Shown here: piece after piece, positions 15,679 to 24,133 of the stretch
Layout: each line of letters begins with the position of its first letter
How positions within the stretch are numbered: position 1 is the first letter of the stretch
Origin: a virus
Length of the DNA stretch: 44,249 nt
IMG/VR virus record: IMGVR_UViG_3300008219_000022
Span: 1-44,249 of that record
Reading direction: 5' to 3' (one strand)
Made by a program: the position numbers and the translations under genes
Notes under the pieces: generated by a model
What the model was told of the DNA's origin: nothing
Seen by the model: only the letters and a program-made list of their open reading frames with translations
Databases searched by the model: none

Positions 15679-16035
15679 ATGATGTATCCAAACATTACAG
15701 TACGTTCCCGAGTCTCTGGATTTGATGTGCCTAGCTTCTCTGTTGAAGCGTGCCATGACAATGAAGGTGACTGGGAGACTTGGTTCAACGGAACCGAGGT
15801 AGAACTAGGGGTAGCTGCAATCAACAACCTGTTGAATCAGTACCCAGATTATGATCTGTATATTGAAGATACACATGTCCCAATCAAGGGCTATGTGTTC
15901 CAGATTCGTACAGATAATAATGTAAAGAAGTTCTTTCGAGGGGTTGACAGCGTGAAGAATCCTTTCTATAATAGGAAGGTATACGAGAACGCCACCGAAG
16001 GATCGACTGTATCCTTCACTGCAATCAACCTGTAA
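15679..16035 (+). CDS. Unknown protein (118 aa)
   Basis: Starts 2 nt after the previous stop, with TTGGAG upstream; a second ATG is at 15682. The protein is beta-rich in look and has no membrane segment or recognised family. It is co-directional and closely spaced with its neighbours, so probably one transcript. Confidence 0.75.
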   Translation: MMYPNITVRSRVSGFDVPSFSVEACHDNEGDWETWFNGTEVELGVAAINNLLNQYPDYDLYIEDTHVPIKGYVFQIRTDNNVKKFFRGVDSVKNPFYNRKVYENATEGSTVSFTAINL

Positions 16036-16045
16036 GGAGTAAGTA

Positions 16046-16360
16046 ATGCTGAAGAAATGGCTTCAGGATAACCTTAAGCCTGTTGGTTCTGAGTTTACCT
16101 ATAAGGGTAAGGCTATCAAGATCAACGGTAATAGGTTTAATTGTAAAGATTGTAATGATCTCAACTCCCTACAATATATGCATCTTAATGGTGAGATAGA
16201 TTTGTATCTTCCTATTGAGGCATATGCTGAGGATTGGGATCATGTAACCGATAAGGAAGGTAAGTTTGTTTCTGCAACCCCTAAGGTGGGGACTCGTAGA
16301 CGTAACGACTTACCTCCTGTTTATATGCAATGGAAAAAAGAGTTTAACAAAGGAGCCTGA
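16046..16360 (+). CDS. Unknown small basic protein (104 aa)
   Basis: The start follows AAGGAGTAAGTA. Two cysteines (FNCKDCND near residue 32) could form a metal site or disulfide. The rest is Lys-rich. No family recognised. Confidence 0.75.
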   Translation: MLKKWLQDNLKPVGSEFTYKGKAIKINGNRFNCKDCNDLNSLQYMHLNGEIDLYLPIEAYAEDWDHVTDKEGKFVSATPKVGTRRRNDLPPVYMQWKKEFNKGA

Positions 16361-16361
16361 A

Positions 16362-16811
16362 ATGGGCATGGACGTAGTAGGAGTTAATCCTAAGACTAAA
16401 GAGGGTGAGTACTTTCGTGCTAACTGCTGGTCATGGCGACCCTTATGTGTAGCTATGGCTAACAGTGGTGCTGCTGATCATTTGACCCATCAAGAATGGG
16501 ATCTTATGGCAGAGAATAGTGGCGGCGGTCCTCGCTCTGAAGAGGTATGCCAGAAGATGGCAGACCTTATGGAAGAATGGCTTGATTGGAATGAGATGGC
16601 AACAACAGAAGAGATATACGCACCAGAGGAACTCGATGATCTCGATATGTGGATTGAACGAGAGCCTAATGAACATGGCGGACATCGCTTCGTTAATCCT
16701 GTTGATGAACCTGAGGTAGATGTAATGTCTGCATACGGTACTCGATGGGAACATATAAAGGAATGGATAACTTTCCTCCGCAACTGTGGAGATGGGTTTG
16801 AAGTATGGTAA
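16362..16811 (+). CDS. Unknown phage protein, MGMDVVGxNP type (149 aa)
   Basis: The start at 16362 follows AAAGGAG; an upstream in-frame ATG at 16266 lies inside the previous gene and is rejected. The opening MGMDVVGVNPKTKEGEYFR followed by a Trp-rich RPLC segment is a pattern I recall from uncharacterised phage proteins. The C-terminal half is acidic. No catalytic motif is visible. Confidence 0.75.
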   Translation: MGMDVVGVNPKTKEGEYFRANCWSWRPLCVAMANSGAADHLTHQEWDLMAENSGGGPRSEEVCQKMADLMEEWLDWNEMATTEEIYAPEELDDLDMWIEREPNEHGGHRFVNPVDEPEVDVMSAYGTRWEHIKEWITFLRNCGDGFEVW

Positions 16812-16812
16812 T

Positions 16813-17103
16813 ATGGAAACTTTTGTAAAAGAGTTAAGTATGAAGGAAGATCTTGTCGATAAAGAGAGACAGGAACTTCACATGATCAGGGGTAAATATT
16901 ATGTGGTTTCGCGTATACTTGCCCGAGATCATGGAGGATGGGAAACCTTAGTGTTTAAATCAAACAAGGACGGTAATGTTCTTAATTGGTTGGAAGAATA
17001 TGGCTATATAGGTTATGAACCTATACACGAAAGTGTTAGAAAGTTTCAGGAGCTTCAATATGAACGCAATAATAAACCCTATAGTAAAGATATTGTGGAT
17101 TGA
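16813..17103 (+). CDS. Unknown small protein (96 aa)
   Basis: Starts just after the previous stop. The start is uncertain: ATG at 16840 has the better upstream AAAGAG. The protein is charged, helical in look, and unrecognised. Its 3' end overlaps the next gene by 44 nt in another frame. Confidence 0.6.
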   Translation: METFVKELSMKEDLVDKERQELHMIRGKYYVVSRILARDHGGWETLVFKSNKDGNVLNWLEEYGYIGYEPIHESVRKFQELQYERNNKPYSKDIVD

Positions 17104-17329
17104 TGCTGAAACTATAGGTGATAATGGATGGCAGGAGTTAGAGGATCTTAAGTCTTCTATTGAATCTCCTCCCCCTATTATGCAAACCGTAGGCTTTCTT
17201 ATAGGAGAGTACTCAACTCATATATCTGTCACGGATTCTATTGGTGACAAAGAATGTGGGCACTTAACTAAGATACCTTTATGTATGATTCGAAGTATGC
17301 TTTATTTAGAGGATATTGACAATGGCTAA
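17060..17329 (+). CDS. Unknown small protein with IDAET motif (89 aa)
   Basis: The start at 17060 follows AGGAG at 17048-17052 and lies inside the end of the previous gene. Residues 9-20 read KILWIDAETIGD. The DxE pair resembles the first motif of DEDD nucleases, but the protein is too short to hold the rest. Possibly a remnant or an unrelated fold. Confidence 0.65.
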   Translation: MNAIINPIVKILWIDAETIGDNGWQELEDLKSSIESPPPIMQTVGFLIGEYSTHISVTDSIGDKECGHLTKIPLCMIRSMLYLEDIDNG

Positions 17330-17438
17330 GCAAACAATTGCTGATATGTCACACATTGCTAACATTAGAAAGAAGGGTAAGCCCCGTCGTTCTAAGAAGA
17401 ATAAGTATGGACTCCGTAGAAAAGGACGGAAAAACTAA
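17322..17438 (+). CDS. Very small basic protein (38 aa)
   Basis: ATG at 17322 overlaps the previous stop by 8 nt, and the stop overlaps the next ATG (TAATG). The product is extremely basic (KPRRSKKNKYGLRRKGRKN tail), which suggests nucleic acid or ribosome binding. AGAGGA lies at about 17309. Support is mainly tight packing and composition. Confidence 0.5.
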   Translation: MAKQTIADMSHIANIRKKGKPRRSKKNKYGLRRKGRKN

Positions 17439-17713
17439 TGAGTATGATTTATGATTTACAATATATCGTGAACCACTACATGCCCAGCACCCATATCTGG
17501 CGGGAGATCCAGTATGAACTGGAAGCAACTGACCATGAAATGGAAGAGGCATTTGAAGAGATCGGTGAGAACATAGCAGGAGATCTTGAGTCTGATGTCG
17601 AGGTAATGGCGGAAGACTGGATGGATCGACATGGCTGTGCCTATGAAGATGACTTCCGTAGTGCTGTTGAGAAACTTGTAGCTGAAAGGTTAGAAGATGA
17701 TGAATCTGAATGA
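17438..17713 (+). CDS. Unknown acidic protein (91 aa)
   Basis: Starts in the stop of the previous mini-gene. Rich in Glu, Asp and Met and probably helical; no recognised family. Its last 17 nt overlap the next gene. Confidence 0.7.
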   Translation: MSMIYDLQYIVNHYMPSTHIWREIQYELEATDHEMEEAFEEIGENIAGDLESDVEVMAEDWMDRHGCAYEDDFRSAVEKLVAERLEDDESE

Positions 17714-17990
17714 TAAGCCTGACATGTGGGGTACATGCCCCAGCTCTGCTATGTGGGGTGTACCACCTGATGGTGATGAATACTACGAAAGGCGTAAGCA
17801 GTCTGACTTCAACGAGGAAGTATACTGGGCAGAACGTGAGGCTAAGCATTGGATGGAAGTAGCCGAAACTTTCTATTGGCAATGCGGTGGCCGTGATGGC
17901 TGCGGTAGTCTTGATGGTATTGATAACTTAGTTGAATACTATGCTCAATGGTTTGAAGTTGAGGAGGATGAAGATGAAGAAAGCATTTGA
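17697..17990 (+). CDS. Unknown Trp-rich acidic protein (97 aa)
   Basis: ATGATG at 17697/17700 with AAAGG upstream. Contains many Trp residues and CGGRDGCG near residue 65. Ends in a very acidic tail. Overlaps both neighbours. Function unknown. Confidence 0.65.
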   Translation: MMNLNDKPDMWGTCPSSAMWGVPPDGDEYYERRKQSDFNEEVYWAEREAKHWMEVAETFYWQCGGRDGCGSLDGIDNLVEYYAQWFEVEEDEDEESI

Positions 17991-18282
17991 AATCACAATT
18001 CATTATTCGGAAACATCATGGGGAAAGTGTTACGCTATAGTCGAGGCAGAAACCAAGGATGAAGCAGAGGATTTGTTTATGAATGACCCTTGGGAGTATG
18101 ACTGGGAAGGCTGGGAAGCCGATGATAGTGAGATGCGTGACTGGGAAGTGGATAGTATAGATGAATGTCCTTGGGCAACCAAGAAACTACAAGATAAAGA
18201 ACAGAAAGCATCTGCATTCGACGAAGCACTTGATATGGTTGAACGAATTGCAGAAGAAGAGAAGGAGAAATCAGATGACTAA
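17974..18282 (+). CDS. Unknown acidic protein (102 aa)
   Basis: The start at 17974 follows GAGGAGG at 17961-17967, inside the end of the previous gene. The first 35 residues look like a small beta-alpha unit and the rest is acidic. Its stop overlaps the next gene by 8 nt. Confidence 0.7.
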   Translation: MKKAFEITIHYSETSWGKCYAIVEAETKDEAEDLFMNDPWEYDWEGWEADDSEMRDWEVDSIDECPWATKKLQDKEQKASAFDEALDMVERIAEEEKEKSDD

Positions 18283-18568
18283 AGAAGTATATGTTGATGC
18301 TGGTCTTATCTGGATTGGCGACCCGTGCTATGTCATGGGTGATAATGCAACTAACAGAGTCACTGATTGGATGGACTTCTGTGATAAACTGCATACCCAT
18401 GAGGGTGTATCGACACCCTTGGGACACGGCGTTGGTGTCGCTGTCTCTAGTGGATACGGTGATGGAGCTTACCCTGTTGAGATTGAGTTCAACGATGAAG
18501 GTAGGCCATCGAAGGTAACTATTACATTTATAGAAACCGAAGACGAAGAACACTGGAGATCCTACTGA
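18275..18568 (+). CDS. Phage protein with GDPCY motif (97 aa)
   Basis: The start at 18275 follows GAAGGAG. Residues 9-22 read GLIWIGDPCYVMG, and VAVSSGYGDGAYPVE follows near 52-66. This GDPCY plus GDGxYPV pattern is familiar from small uncharacterised proteins (DUF4241-like); the assignment is by memory only. It lies directly before the two tRNAs. Confidence 0.7.
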   Translation: MTKEVYVDAGLIWIGDPCYVMGDNATNRVTDWMDFCDKLHTHEGVSTPLGHGVGVAVSSGYGDGAYPVEIEFNDEGRPSKVTITFIETEDEEHWRSY

Positions 18569-18572
18569 TGCT

Positions 18573-18645
18573 GCTCCGGTAGCTCAGGGGACAGAGCAAC
18601 GGTCTTCTAAACCGTGGGTCGCAGGTTCGAATCCTGCCCGGAGTG
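18573..18645 (+). tRNA. tRNA-Arg(UCU)
   Basis: Full cloverleaf: acceptor GCTCCGG/CCGGAGT, D-stem GCTC/GAGC, anticodon stem ACGGT/ACCGT with loop CTTCTAA (TCT at 18606-18608), T-arm GCAGG/TTCGAAT/CCTGC, G73. No CCA is encoded. It would read AGA and AGG, the main Arg codons of the late and middle genes. Confidence 0.93.
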
Positions 18646-18648
18646 TTT

Positions 18649-18722
18649 GGCTCCGTAGCCCAATTGGCAGAGGCAGTGGACTTAAAATCCATACAGTGTG
18701 GGTTCGAGTCCCACCGGAGCTA
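18649..18722 (+). tRNA. tRNA-Leu(UAA) with short variable loop
   Basis: Acceptor GGCTCCG/CGGAGCT, D-stem GCC/GGC, anticodon stem GTGGA/TCCAT with loop CTTAAAA (TAA at 18683-18685), T-arm GTGGG/TTCGAGT/CCCAC, A73. The variable loop is only five bases (ACAGT), whereas bacterial tRNA-Leu normally has a long variable arm. It would read TTA and TTG. Only 3 nt separate it from tRNA-Arg. Confidence 0.88.
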
Positions 18723-18737
18723 TTAAGGAGAACAACA

Positions 18738-18980
18738 ATGGCTTATTGGAATGAGATGTATACTAAGAGAAAGCAAAAGGAAATGCTTAAGAAGGTAATA
18801 AAGAAAGACAACAGTCCCTACCCTTCTTATGATATGGTTCCTCGTACAACTACTACATCGTGGCAAGAAAGAGCCCGTGAACGTAGGAAAGAAAGGAACT
18901 TTTGGATTGTTGGTGGTGTTATTATTGCTATTGTAGTTGCTTGTGGTATCTTTGGGATTCTATGGGTGGCACAGCTATGA
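18738..18980 (+). CDS. Small membrane protein with basic cytoplasmic part (80 aa)
   Basis: The start at 18738 follows AAGGAGAAC just after tRNA-Leu. Residues 1-52 are basic and polar; residues 54-78 form one transmembrane helix (FWIVGGVIIAIVVACGIFG). A single-pass protein with the N-terminus inside is likely. Its stop overlaps the next start. Confidence 0.75.
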   Translation: MAYWNEMYTKRKQKEMLKKVIKKDNSPYPSYDMVPRTTTTSWQERARERRKERNFWIVGGVIIAIVVACGIFGILWVAQL

Positions 18981-19069
18981 TACCTATACCTGTATTAATT
19001 ATAATGTTACTACTACCTGCATGTGCGATTCTATATGCAGTGTATTGTGTTTGTAATGGAGAACCATAA
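18977..19069 (+). CDS. Mini membrane protein (30 aa)
   Basis: ATGA overlap with the previous gene and TAATG overlap with the next. The product is almost wholly hydrophobic (MIPIPVLIIMLLLPACAILY) with a PACA segment that weakly recalls a lipobox. Coding support rests on the perfect overlaps. Confidence 0.5.
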   Translation: MIPIPVLIIMLLLPACAILYAVYCVCNGEP

Positions 19070-19275
19070 TGGCTAAGCAAGAATGGGGTATCTGGGTATC
19101 AGGTGCTTCAGAAGGATGGCTAACTGATGGTGGTTACTGGGATGATAATGTAGACTGGGTAGACTTACCCGCTATATATCCTACCAGACAATCCACTACT
19201 GCAGATGTTCAATGGTTGAATAAAGATAGCAAGGCTACTTATAAAGCTAGGAGATTCGATGACGATATTACTTGA
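19069..19275 (+). CDS. Unknown small protein (68 aa)
   Basis: Starts in the previous stop. Rich in Trp, Asp and Gly; probably beta-rich. No recognised motif. Overlaps the next gene by 17 nt. Confidence 0.65.
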   Translation: MAKQEWGIWVSGASEGWLTDGGYWDDNVDWVDLPAIYPTRQSTTADVQWLNKDSKATYKARRFDDDIT

Positions 19276-19573
19276 GGATGATGTAAGAGATCAGATTAAT
19301 GAACAGCTAGAGTATGCTTATGAAGATGAGGGGATTGGTACCTACGAATGGCATGGATCAAAAGAAAATGATGTATGTATGAGAATGCGCTTGACAGATG
19401 ATGTGGCTATGGTAGAATACACTACTGACAAGGACGAGATGATATATGTAAATATTACAGGCTATCTACGAGACATTGAAACCGATCAAGAACTCGATTG
19501 GGTGGCTGAACTAGAGTCAGCTGAGTATGATCACCCACACTACGTAGCTAAGTATAAGGTTTATGAGGTATAA
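19259..19573 (+). CDS. Unknown acidic protein (104 aa)
   Basis: Starts inside the previous gene and abuts the next one directly. Acidic, soluble, unrecognised. Confidence 0.65.
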   Translation: MTILLEDDVRDQINEQLEYAYEDEGIGTYEWHGSKENDVCMRMRLTDDVAMVEYTTDKDEMIYVNITGYLRDIETDQELDWVAELESAEYDHPHYVAKYKVYEV

Positions 19574-19780
19574 ATGGAAATACAAGTTACTATAACTTCT
19601 ACTCTTTTTGATTCCTTACTTCGGACTGGATATATTTGTGATTACACAGACGATGGTTTCGTCTTACATGAAACTGCTGGTTGGATACCAGTGGGTGATG
19701 TATTAGAATATATTCTATCAACCGAGGAGGGAGATCGTGCGACGAGAAGAGAAGAGAAGGAAGCCAAAGAAAGACGATAA
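19574..19780 (+). CDS. Unknown small protein (68 aa)
   Basis: Begins 1 nt after the previous stop; TTATGAGGT upstream could serve as a weak ribosome site. The body is mixed, and the C-terminal tail is charged where it overlaps the next gene. Confidence 0.6.
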   Translation: MEIQVTITSTLFDSLLRTGYICDYTDDGFVLHETAGWIPVGDVLEYILSTEEGDRATRREEKEAKERR

Positions 19781-19922
19781 ACCAAAAGGAAAGACTAAGA
19801 GTTATAAGTCCCGCCGAGAAACTAAAGGTATTCTTCAACAGTGGGAAAATAAAGATTGGGAAAGTTTATTGAGTGACAATATAGAAGGAGATACTAATGT
19901 CACACGAGATGACGGAGAATGA
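19737..19922 (+). CDS. Small basic protein with GTG start (61 aa)
   Basis: GTG at 19737 follows a very strong GAGGAGGGAG at 19724-19733. The first 32 residues are almost all Lys/Arg/Glu, the rest acidic and Trp-bearing. It overlaps both neighbours. Possibly nucleic-acid binding (inference from charge). Confidence 0.55.
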   Translation: MRREEKRRKPKKDDKPKGKTKSYKSRRETKGILQQWENKDWESLLSDNIEGDTNVTRDDGE

Positions 19923-20889
19923 TTCTGCAGTATACTTTGCTAAGCCTGCATGGCACGGCCTTGGTAAGGTAATTGAGAATCCGTTTAGTATTAGTGATGC
20001 ACTTGAACAAGCCGACCTTGGTTGGAAAGTAAGCAAGAGTAATGGTATCCTTACCAACACTCCACTTATGTCTTATAGTGATGATCATCATGCTATTATA
20101 CGACAAGATACTTCTGATATTCTGGGTATTGTAGGATCAAACTACAAAGTACTTCAGAATGAGGAAGTGTTCAGACTTGCTGAGTGTTTCGGTAAGGATG
20201 TAAAGGTTGAGTCGGCAGGCTCAGTCCAGAACGGTTCAAAGGTTTACTTACTCCTTAAGGGAGAAACGTTTGATGCTGTTTATAATGATGCAGTTAATAA
20301 GTACATGGCTTTATTCTGGAGTCATGATGGTAGTATGTCTATGACCGCACTACCCACATCTGTACGTGTTGTATGTAAGAACACATTAGATATGGTTATT
20401 GGTCAGGCTGACAAGGCTACTAACAAGATCAGTATTAAACATGCTGGTAATATGGAAGAAAAGATGGATGCTGCCCGTGATGCTGTCATGCGTTACAATG
20501 AGGTAGGTACATTCTTTGAGAATACTGTCAAAGTTCTTGGCCGTACTGAGCCCACGGTAGAGGATGTTAAGAAGTTCTTCGTGTCTGTATATCAGATGCT
20601 TAACGATGTAACTATTGTTAACAACCCCACCAATGAAGAAGAGGAAGCAGAAAAGGTTAAGGCTGCTGTTGAGATTTCTTCATGGACTAATACGTTTGAG
20701 GAAGAAGCCAAAGACTTTGGTATAAATCTTTGGATTGCAGCGAACTCTGTTACGAATCACATTCAGCACCGCGTTGCTACTAGAGGACGTAAGAAGACCC
20801 CCGCTTCTGCTGCCTATAGCAACTTGATTGGTACGAATGCTAAAGATTCTACTAAAGTGTTCCGCTCTGCTCTTCAACTTGTGGGTTAA
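19897..20889 (+). CDS. DUF932 / phage-plasmid-like protein
   Basis: A 330-residue protein starting after AAGGAGATACTA. The N-terminal FAKPAWHGLGKVI and the segment LGIVGSNYKVLQNEEVF are hallmarks of the DUF932 (TIGR03299-type) family, found in phages and plasmids. The biochemical role of the family is not established; links to DNA metabolism have been suggested. It closes the small-gene block, and its stop codon lies in the loop of a GTGGG/CCCAC hairpin. Confidence 0.85.
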   Translation: MSHEMTENDSAVYFAKPAWHGLGKVIENPFSISDALEQADLGWKVSKSNGILTNTPLMSYSDDHHAIIRQDTSDILGIVGSNYKVLQNEEVFRLAECFGKDVKVESAGSVQNGSKVYLLLKGETFDAVYNDAVNKYMALFWSHDGSMSMTALPTSVRVVCKNTLDMVIGQADKATNKISIKHAGNMEEKMDAARDAVMRYNEVGTFFENTVKVLGRTEPTVEDVKKFFVSVYQMLNDVTIVNNPTNEEEEAEKVKAAVEISSWTNTFEEEAKDFGINLWIAANSVTNHIQHRVATRGRKKTPASAAYSNLIGTNAKDSTKVFRSALQLVG

Positions 20890-20895
20890 TCCCAC

Positions 20896-20995
20896 GTAAC
20901 TGAACGGGGGGAGCGTGGTCTGCTGCTGCGGGCGATACATTACTGTATCCGAAGTGCTCTGCTCCCACGCTTCTCCTTAGTAAGTTTAAAGAGGA
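20896..20995 (+). promoter_or_regulatory. Structured intergenic element before the RNA polymerase operon
   Basis: A 12-bp stem (20907-20918 with 20965-20976, two G-U) encloses a perfect 6-bp hairpin GATACA/TGTATC at 20934-20949. There is no U-run. It may be an mRNA processing site, a terminator or a small RNA controlling entry into the polymerase gene. Confidence 0.5.
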
Positions 20996-21001
20996 GGTAT
21001 T

Positions 21002-21319
21002 ATGGCAAGGAAAAAGAAAAGTTTATCGATTGAAACCAACGATCAAAACTTTGGTGGTTCTTTTAATGCGCATAAAAACTGGAGGAAATTACGGGAGAAG
21101 CATAGAAAAGATGAACTACATCAAGCTAGAGGTGGTAGTAGAATCTGGAAACCAGAACTATATACACCAAACTCTAGCGCAGGTAAGGGAGATTCTCAGC
21201 GAGACTCAAACATTCCGAAGGAAATATATGATCTTAATTGGGAGCTTGCTTTTAAGAAGATTACCAAGGAAGAATATAATAAGAAGGTGGATGAATTCTG
21301 GGAGAACAATTCTATATGA
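21002..21319 (+). CDS. Basic protein preceding the RNA polymerase (105 aa)
   Basis: The start follows AGAGGAGGT. Lys/Arg-rich first half, helical second half. Its stop overlaps the polymerase start by 4 nt (ATGA), so translation is probably coupled. No family recognised. Confidence 0.75.
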   Translation: MARKKKSLSIETNDQNFGGSFNAHKNWRKLREKHRKDELHQARGGSRIWKPELYTPNSSAGKGDSQRDSNIPKEIYDLNWELAFKKITKEEYNKKVDEFWENNSI

Positions 21320-23757
21320 AATGGGATACCTTAACTGATGACGCTAAGTTAGAGAGAAAGAACTCGCAGATCTTGTATGAACAAGAGATGCTTGAGTATG
21401 GTAAGTCTAGATATTGGTCAGACTATGAGCGCGCTCCCGATGAGGGCATACCTGAACAAGAACTTATTGATTCTTCTGTTGTAGAACTAAGAGAAGTGTT
21501 TCAGGAGTGGATTGATAGGGTGTGTCAATCAAGTAAGTCACCTCAATGGTTGTACCCCTTACTTGAGCTGGGTCCGCAGAAGATGGCTGACATAACTATA
21601 AGAGCTGTGATTAGAAGCTGGTTCTCTAGTACCTTCTGGGGATACAGGTGGGAAAAGGATAAAGTTATCCCCCCTCTAGCACAAACCTTAGCTACACAGA
21701 TATCTCATGACGCTTGTGATATTATTGCGTTCCAAAGAGCTAAGGAAGATAACAGAGATGATTGGTTAAGACAATCTAAGTTTATAAAGAACTGGACACC
21801 TAAGAGATGCCGTGCATTTGCCGATAAGATGGACAAAAATGTTAAGCTATCAATTAAACAAAGGCATGACTTCGGACATAACATGCTTAGGATAGCTGCC
21901 TCTTCTAATATAATTATCTTAACTTCTCATATGATAAAACGAGGTAATTCTTATAAGAAATTTCTATCGGTTGAGTTTCATCCCGATGTTCTTAGAGAGC
22001 TACACAAAAGACACGATGTTCTTCAGAACTCTACACTAATATATAGACCTATGTTGTCTATCCCCGAAGACCATACTACAATATCTACAGGTGGGTATAT
22101 ACATACCAACCTAAGGAAACCTATGGTCCAGAAGTTTAGATCTAATTTCTTTGGAGACCAAAAAAGGGACCAAAAATTTTCGAGCCCTTCTTTAAAGGTT
22201 GTTAAGGGTTTGAATCACATGATGAAAACAGAGTGGTCTATCAATGAACCAGTAGTAGAGGTGATGGAATCCCTGTTTAAGAACAATACTGGGCTAGCTA
22301 ATCTACCCTACTTTTCGTTCGAAGAATTCATGTATAATGAGGAGTACCCTAAAGATGGGTCAAAAGAACAACAGGCTATCTGGTGTCAACGCCAAGAGGA
22401 AGCTTGGAGTGATTGGTATAAGCAAGAACAAGCTCGCGGAAGGATGTTAATACGTCTTCAGCTGGCTGAGAATCTTATTCCTTGGGGGTTTTTCTATCAT
22501 GTCTACACCCTAGATTTCAGGGGCAGGGCATACACAACCTGTGAGTTGCTGTCCCCCCAATCATCTGACCTAGATAGGGGGATGATTAGGTTTGCTAATG
22601 GTGTTAAGATAACCGAGAGGGGTAGGTATTGGCAGAAAATATATCTAGCTAACCTGTTTGACCAAGATAAAGTATCCTTTGATAAAAGAATACAATGGGT
22701 TGACGATAACTGGGACATGATTGAACGTATATCTCAAGATCCATATGGAAATAAAGAATGGATTGATGATTCCAAGAAGAAGAACAAGTCTTTCCAAAGA
22801 TTGGCAATGATCTTTGACATTACTAGGAAAGATGGTATGAGTTATGTACCTGTACAGATCGATGGTAAATGTAACGGCAACCAACACTGGTCTTCTATCA
22901 TGGGCGACACTGATATTGCTAAGCTGACTGGGGTAACTCCTTCAGACGAACCGCACGATCTATACCAGTATGTAGCTGATGTTACTACTGATTATTGCAC
23001 TGACTTTAGTAGCGACAACGATTGGTATCGTGAGTTTCTAGAGTTTTGGGATAATAAAATTGATAGGAAGGTAACAAAGCGCAGCACAATGTGTGAACCG
23101 TATGGTCTTACTTTCTATGGAATACAGAGATACCTAAAAGAAGAGGGACACCTCGACTGGGTGTCTCGTGAGAAGAAGGGTGCAGCTATTGTTGAGCTGG
23201 CCCGAGCTATTAAAGCTAGCCTTGACCGCTCATTAAGTGGACCAAACAAAGGCAAACAATATTTAAAATCTATTATTGAAGAAGCTAACAAGCTTAACAA
23301 ACACGTTGAGTGGACAACCCCCAGTGGGTTTAAAGTAGTTCACCAGTATAATAAACAACAGAAGAGGAGATCTCTTGCTCATCTGTTTAACAAGAAGGAA
23401 CTTATATTCTATGTTAAGACAAATGATGTGGCTCCGCGTGATTCTTTACAAGCTATCTCCCCTAACTTTATACACAGTTTAGATGCTGCTCATATGTTTT
23501 TAACTATTGACAGACTGATAGACTGTGGTATAATAGACCTCTGTATGATTCATGATTCCTTCGGGTGCCATGCTAATTATATAGATGATATGAGAAACCT
23601 ACTAAGAGAAGAGTTTGTTAAGATTCATAAGACAAACCAACTAGAAAACTTCAAGAAGGAGGTTGAAAACCAATTAGGAATTAAACTTCCCGACGTTCCA
23701 ACACGGGGCAAGCTTATGCTTGAGGAAGTTTTACAATCAGATTATTTCTTTGCGTAA
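21316..23757 (+). CDS. T7-type single-subunit DNA-directed RNA polymerase (813 aa)
   Basis: Transcribes phage genes from phage-specific promoters. Motifs in order: LDFRGRAY (R404), VQIDGKCNGNQHW motif A (D516), TKRSTMCEPYG motif B (K588, Y596), PNFIHSLDAAHM, then MIHDSFG motif C (D747). The C-terminus ends SDYFFA, near the T7 ending SDFAFA. The length is slightly under the 883 residues of the T7 enzyme. ATGA overlap with the gene upstream. It heads the replication genes as in T7-like phages, but lies well inside the genome after about 12 kb of early genes. Its promoters were not identified with confidence. Confidence 0.97.
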   Translation: MKWDTLTDDAKLERKNSQILYEQEMLEYGKSRYWSDYERAPDEGIPEQELIDSSVVELREVFQEWIDRVCQSSKSPQWLYPLLELGPQKMADITIRAVIRSWFSSTFWGYRWEKDKVIPPLAQTLATQISHDACDIIAFQRAKEDNRDDWLRQSKFIKNWTPKRCRAFADKMDKNVKLSIKQRHDFGHNMLRIAASSNIIILTSHMIKRGNSYKKFLSVEFHPDVLRELHKRHDVLQNSTLIYRPMLSIPEDHTTISTGGYIHTNLRKPMVQKFRSNFFGDQKRDQKFSSPSLKVVKGLNHMMKTEWSINEPVVEVMESLFKNNTGLANLPYFSFEEFMYNEEYPKDGSKEQQAIWCQRQEEAWSDWYKQEQARGRMLIRLQLAENLIPWGFFYHVYTLDFRGRAYTTCELLSPQSSDLDRGMIRFANGVKITERGRYWQKIYLANLFDQDKVSFDKRIQWVDDNWDMIERISQDPYGNKEWIDDSKKKNKSFQRLAMIFDITRKDGMSYVPVQIDGKCNGNQHWSSIMGDTDIAKLTGVTPSDEPHDLYQYVADVTTDYCTDFSSDNDWYREFLEFWDNKIDRKVTKRSTMCEPYGLTFYGIQRYLKEEGHLDWVSREKKGAAIVELARAIKASLDRSLSGPNKGKQYLKSIIEEANKLNKHVEWTTPSGFKVVHQYNKQQKRRSLAHLFNKKELIFYVKTNDVAPRDSLQAISPNFIHSLDAAHMFLTIDRLIDCGIIDLCMIHDSFGCHANYIDDMRNLLREEFVKIHKTNQLENFKKEVENQLGIKLPDVPTRGKLMLEEVLQSDYFFA

Positions 23758-23767
23758 AGGAGAAAGC

Positions 23768-23992
23768 ATGACTCATTTGCTAATAGGAAGTGAGGCTGAC
23801 ATGGAACACGGCCTGAAGTACACTGTTAAACTAGCCCTTCAGGGTAAGGATGAAAAGGTTTTGAATCTTTCGTTCCCAAGTGAGGCACTAATGTCTATTT
23901 TTATGGCTAATTTATTTAAAGAGTTTGTTGTTCAAAGAGTTCCAACAGATACTGGCCTAAATTTAACCTTAATAATTCCAGAACCAGAGTAG
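23768..23992 (+). CDS. Unknown small protein (74 aa)
   Basis: The start at 23768 follows AAAGGAGAAAGC; 16 upstream codons overlap the polymerase end and are rejected. Mixed sequence, no recognised motif. Confidence 0.7.
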   Translation: MTHLLIGSEADMEHGLKYTVKLALQGKDEKVLNLSFPSEALMSIFMANLFKEFVVQRVPTDTGLNLTLIIPEPE

Positions 23993-23995
23993 ATT

Positions 23996-24133
23996 ATGCC
24001 GATAGATACTAATGACTTTGAGTATTACGTTCATTTTGTTGAGGATTGGGACGGTCTTATCATCGATACTAATTTAGATTTGGAAGATGATGATGACTAT
24101 ATCGATTACGAGGAGGATATTATTTGTGACTAA
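23996..24133 (+). CDS. Mini acidic protein (45 aa)
   Basis: Starts 4 nt after the previous stop and overlaps the next start by 8 nt. Very acidic (DLEDDDDYIDYEEDI). The tail of this gene encodes the GAGGAGG used by the next one. No strong ribosome site of its own. Confidence 0.5.
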   Translation: MPIDTNDFEYYVHFVEDWDGLIIDTNLDLEDDDDYIDYEEDIICD

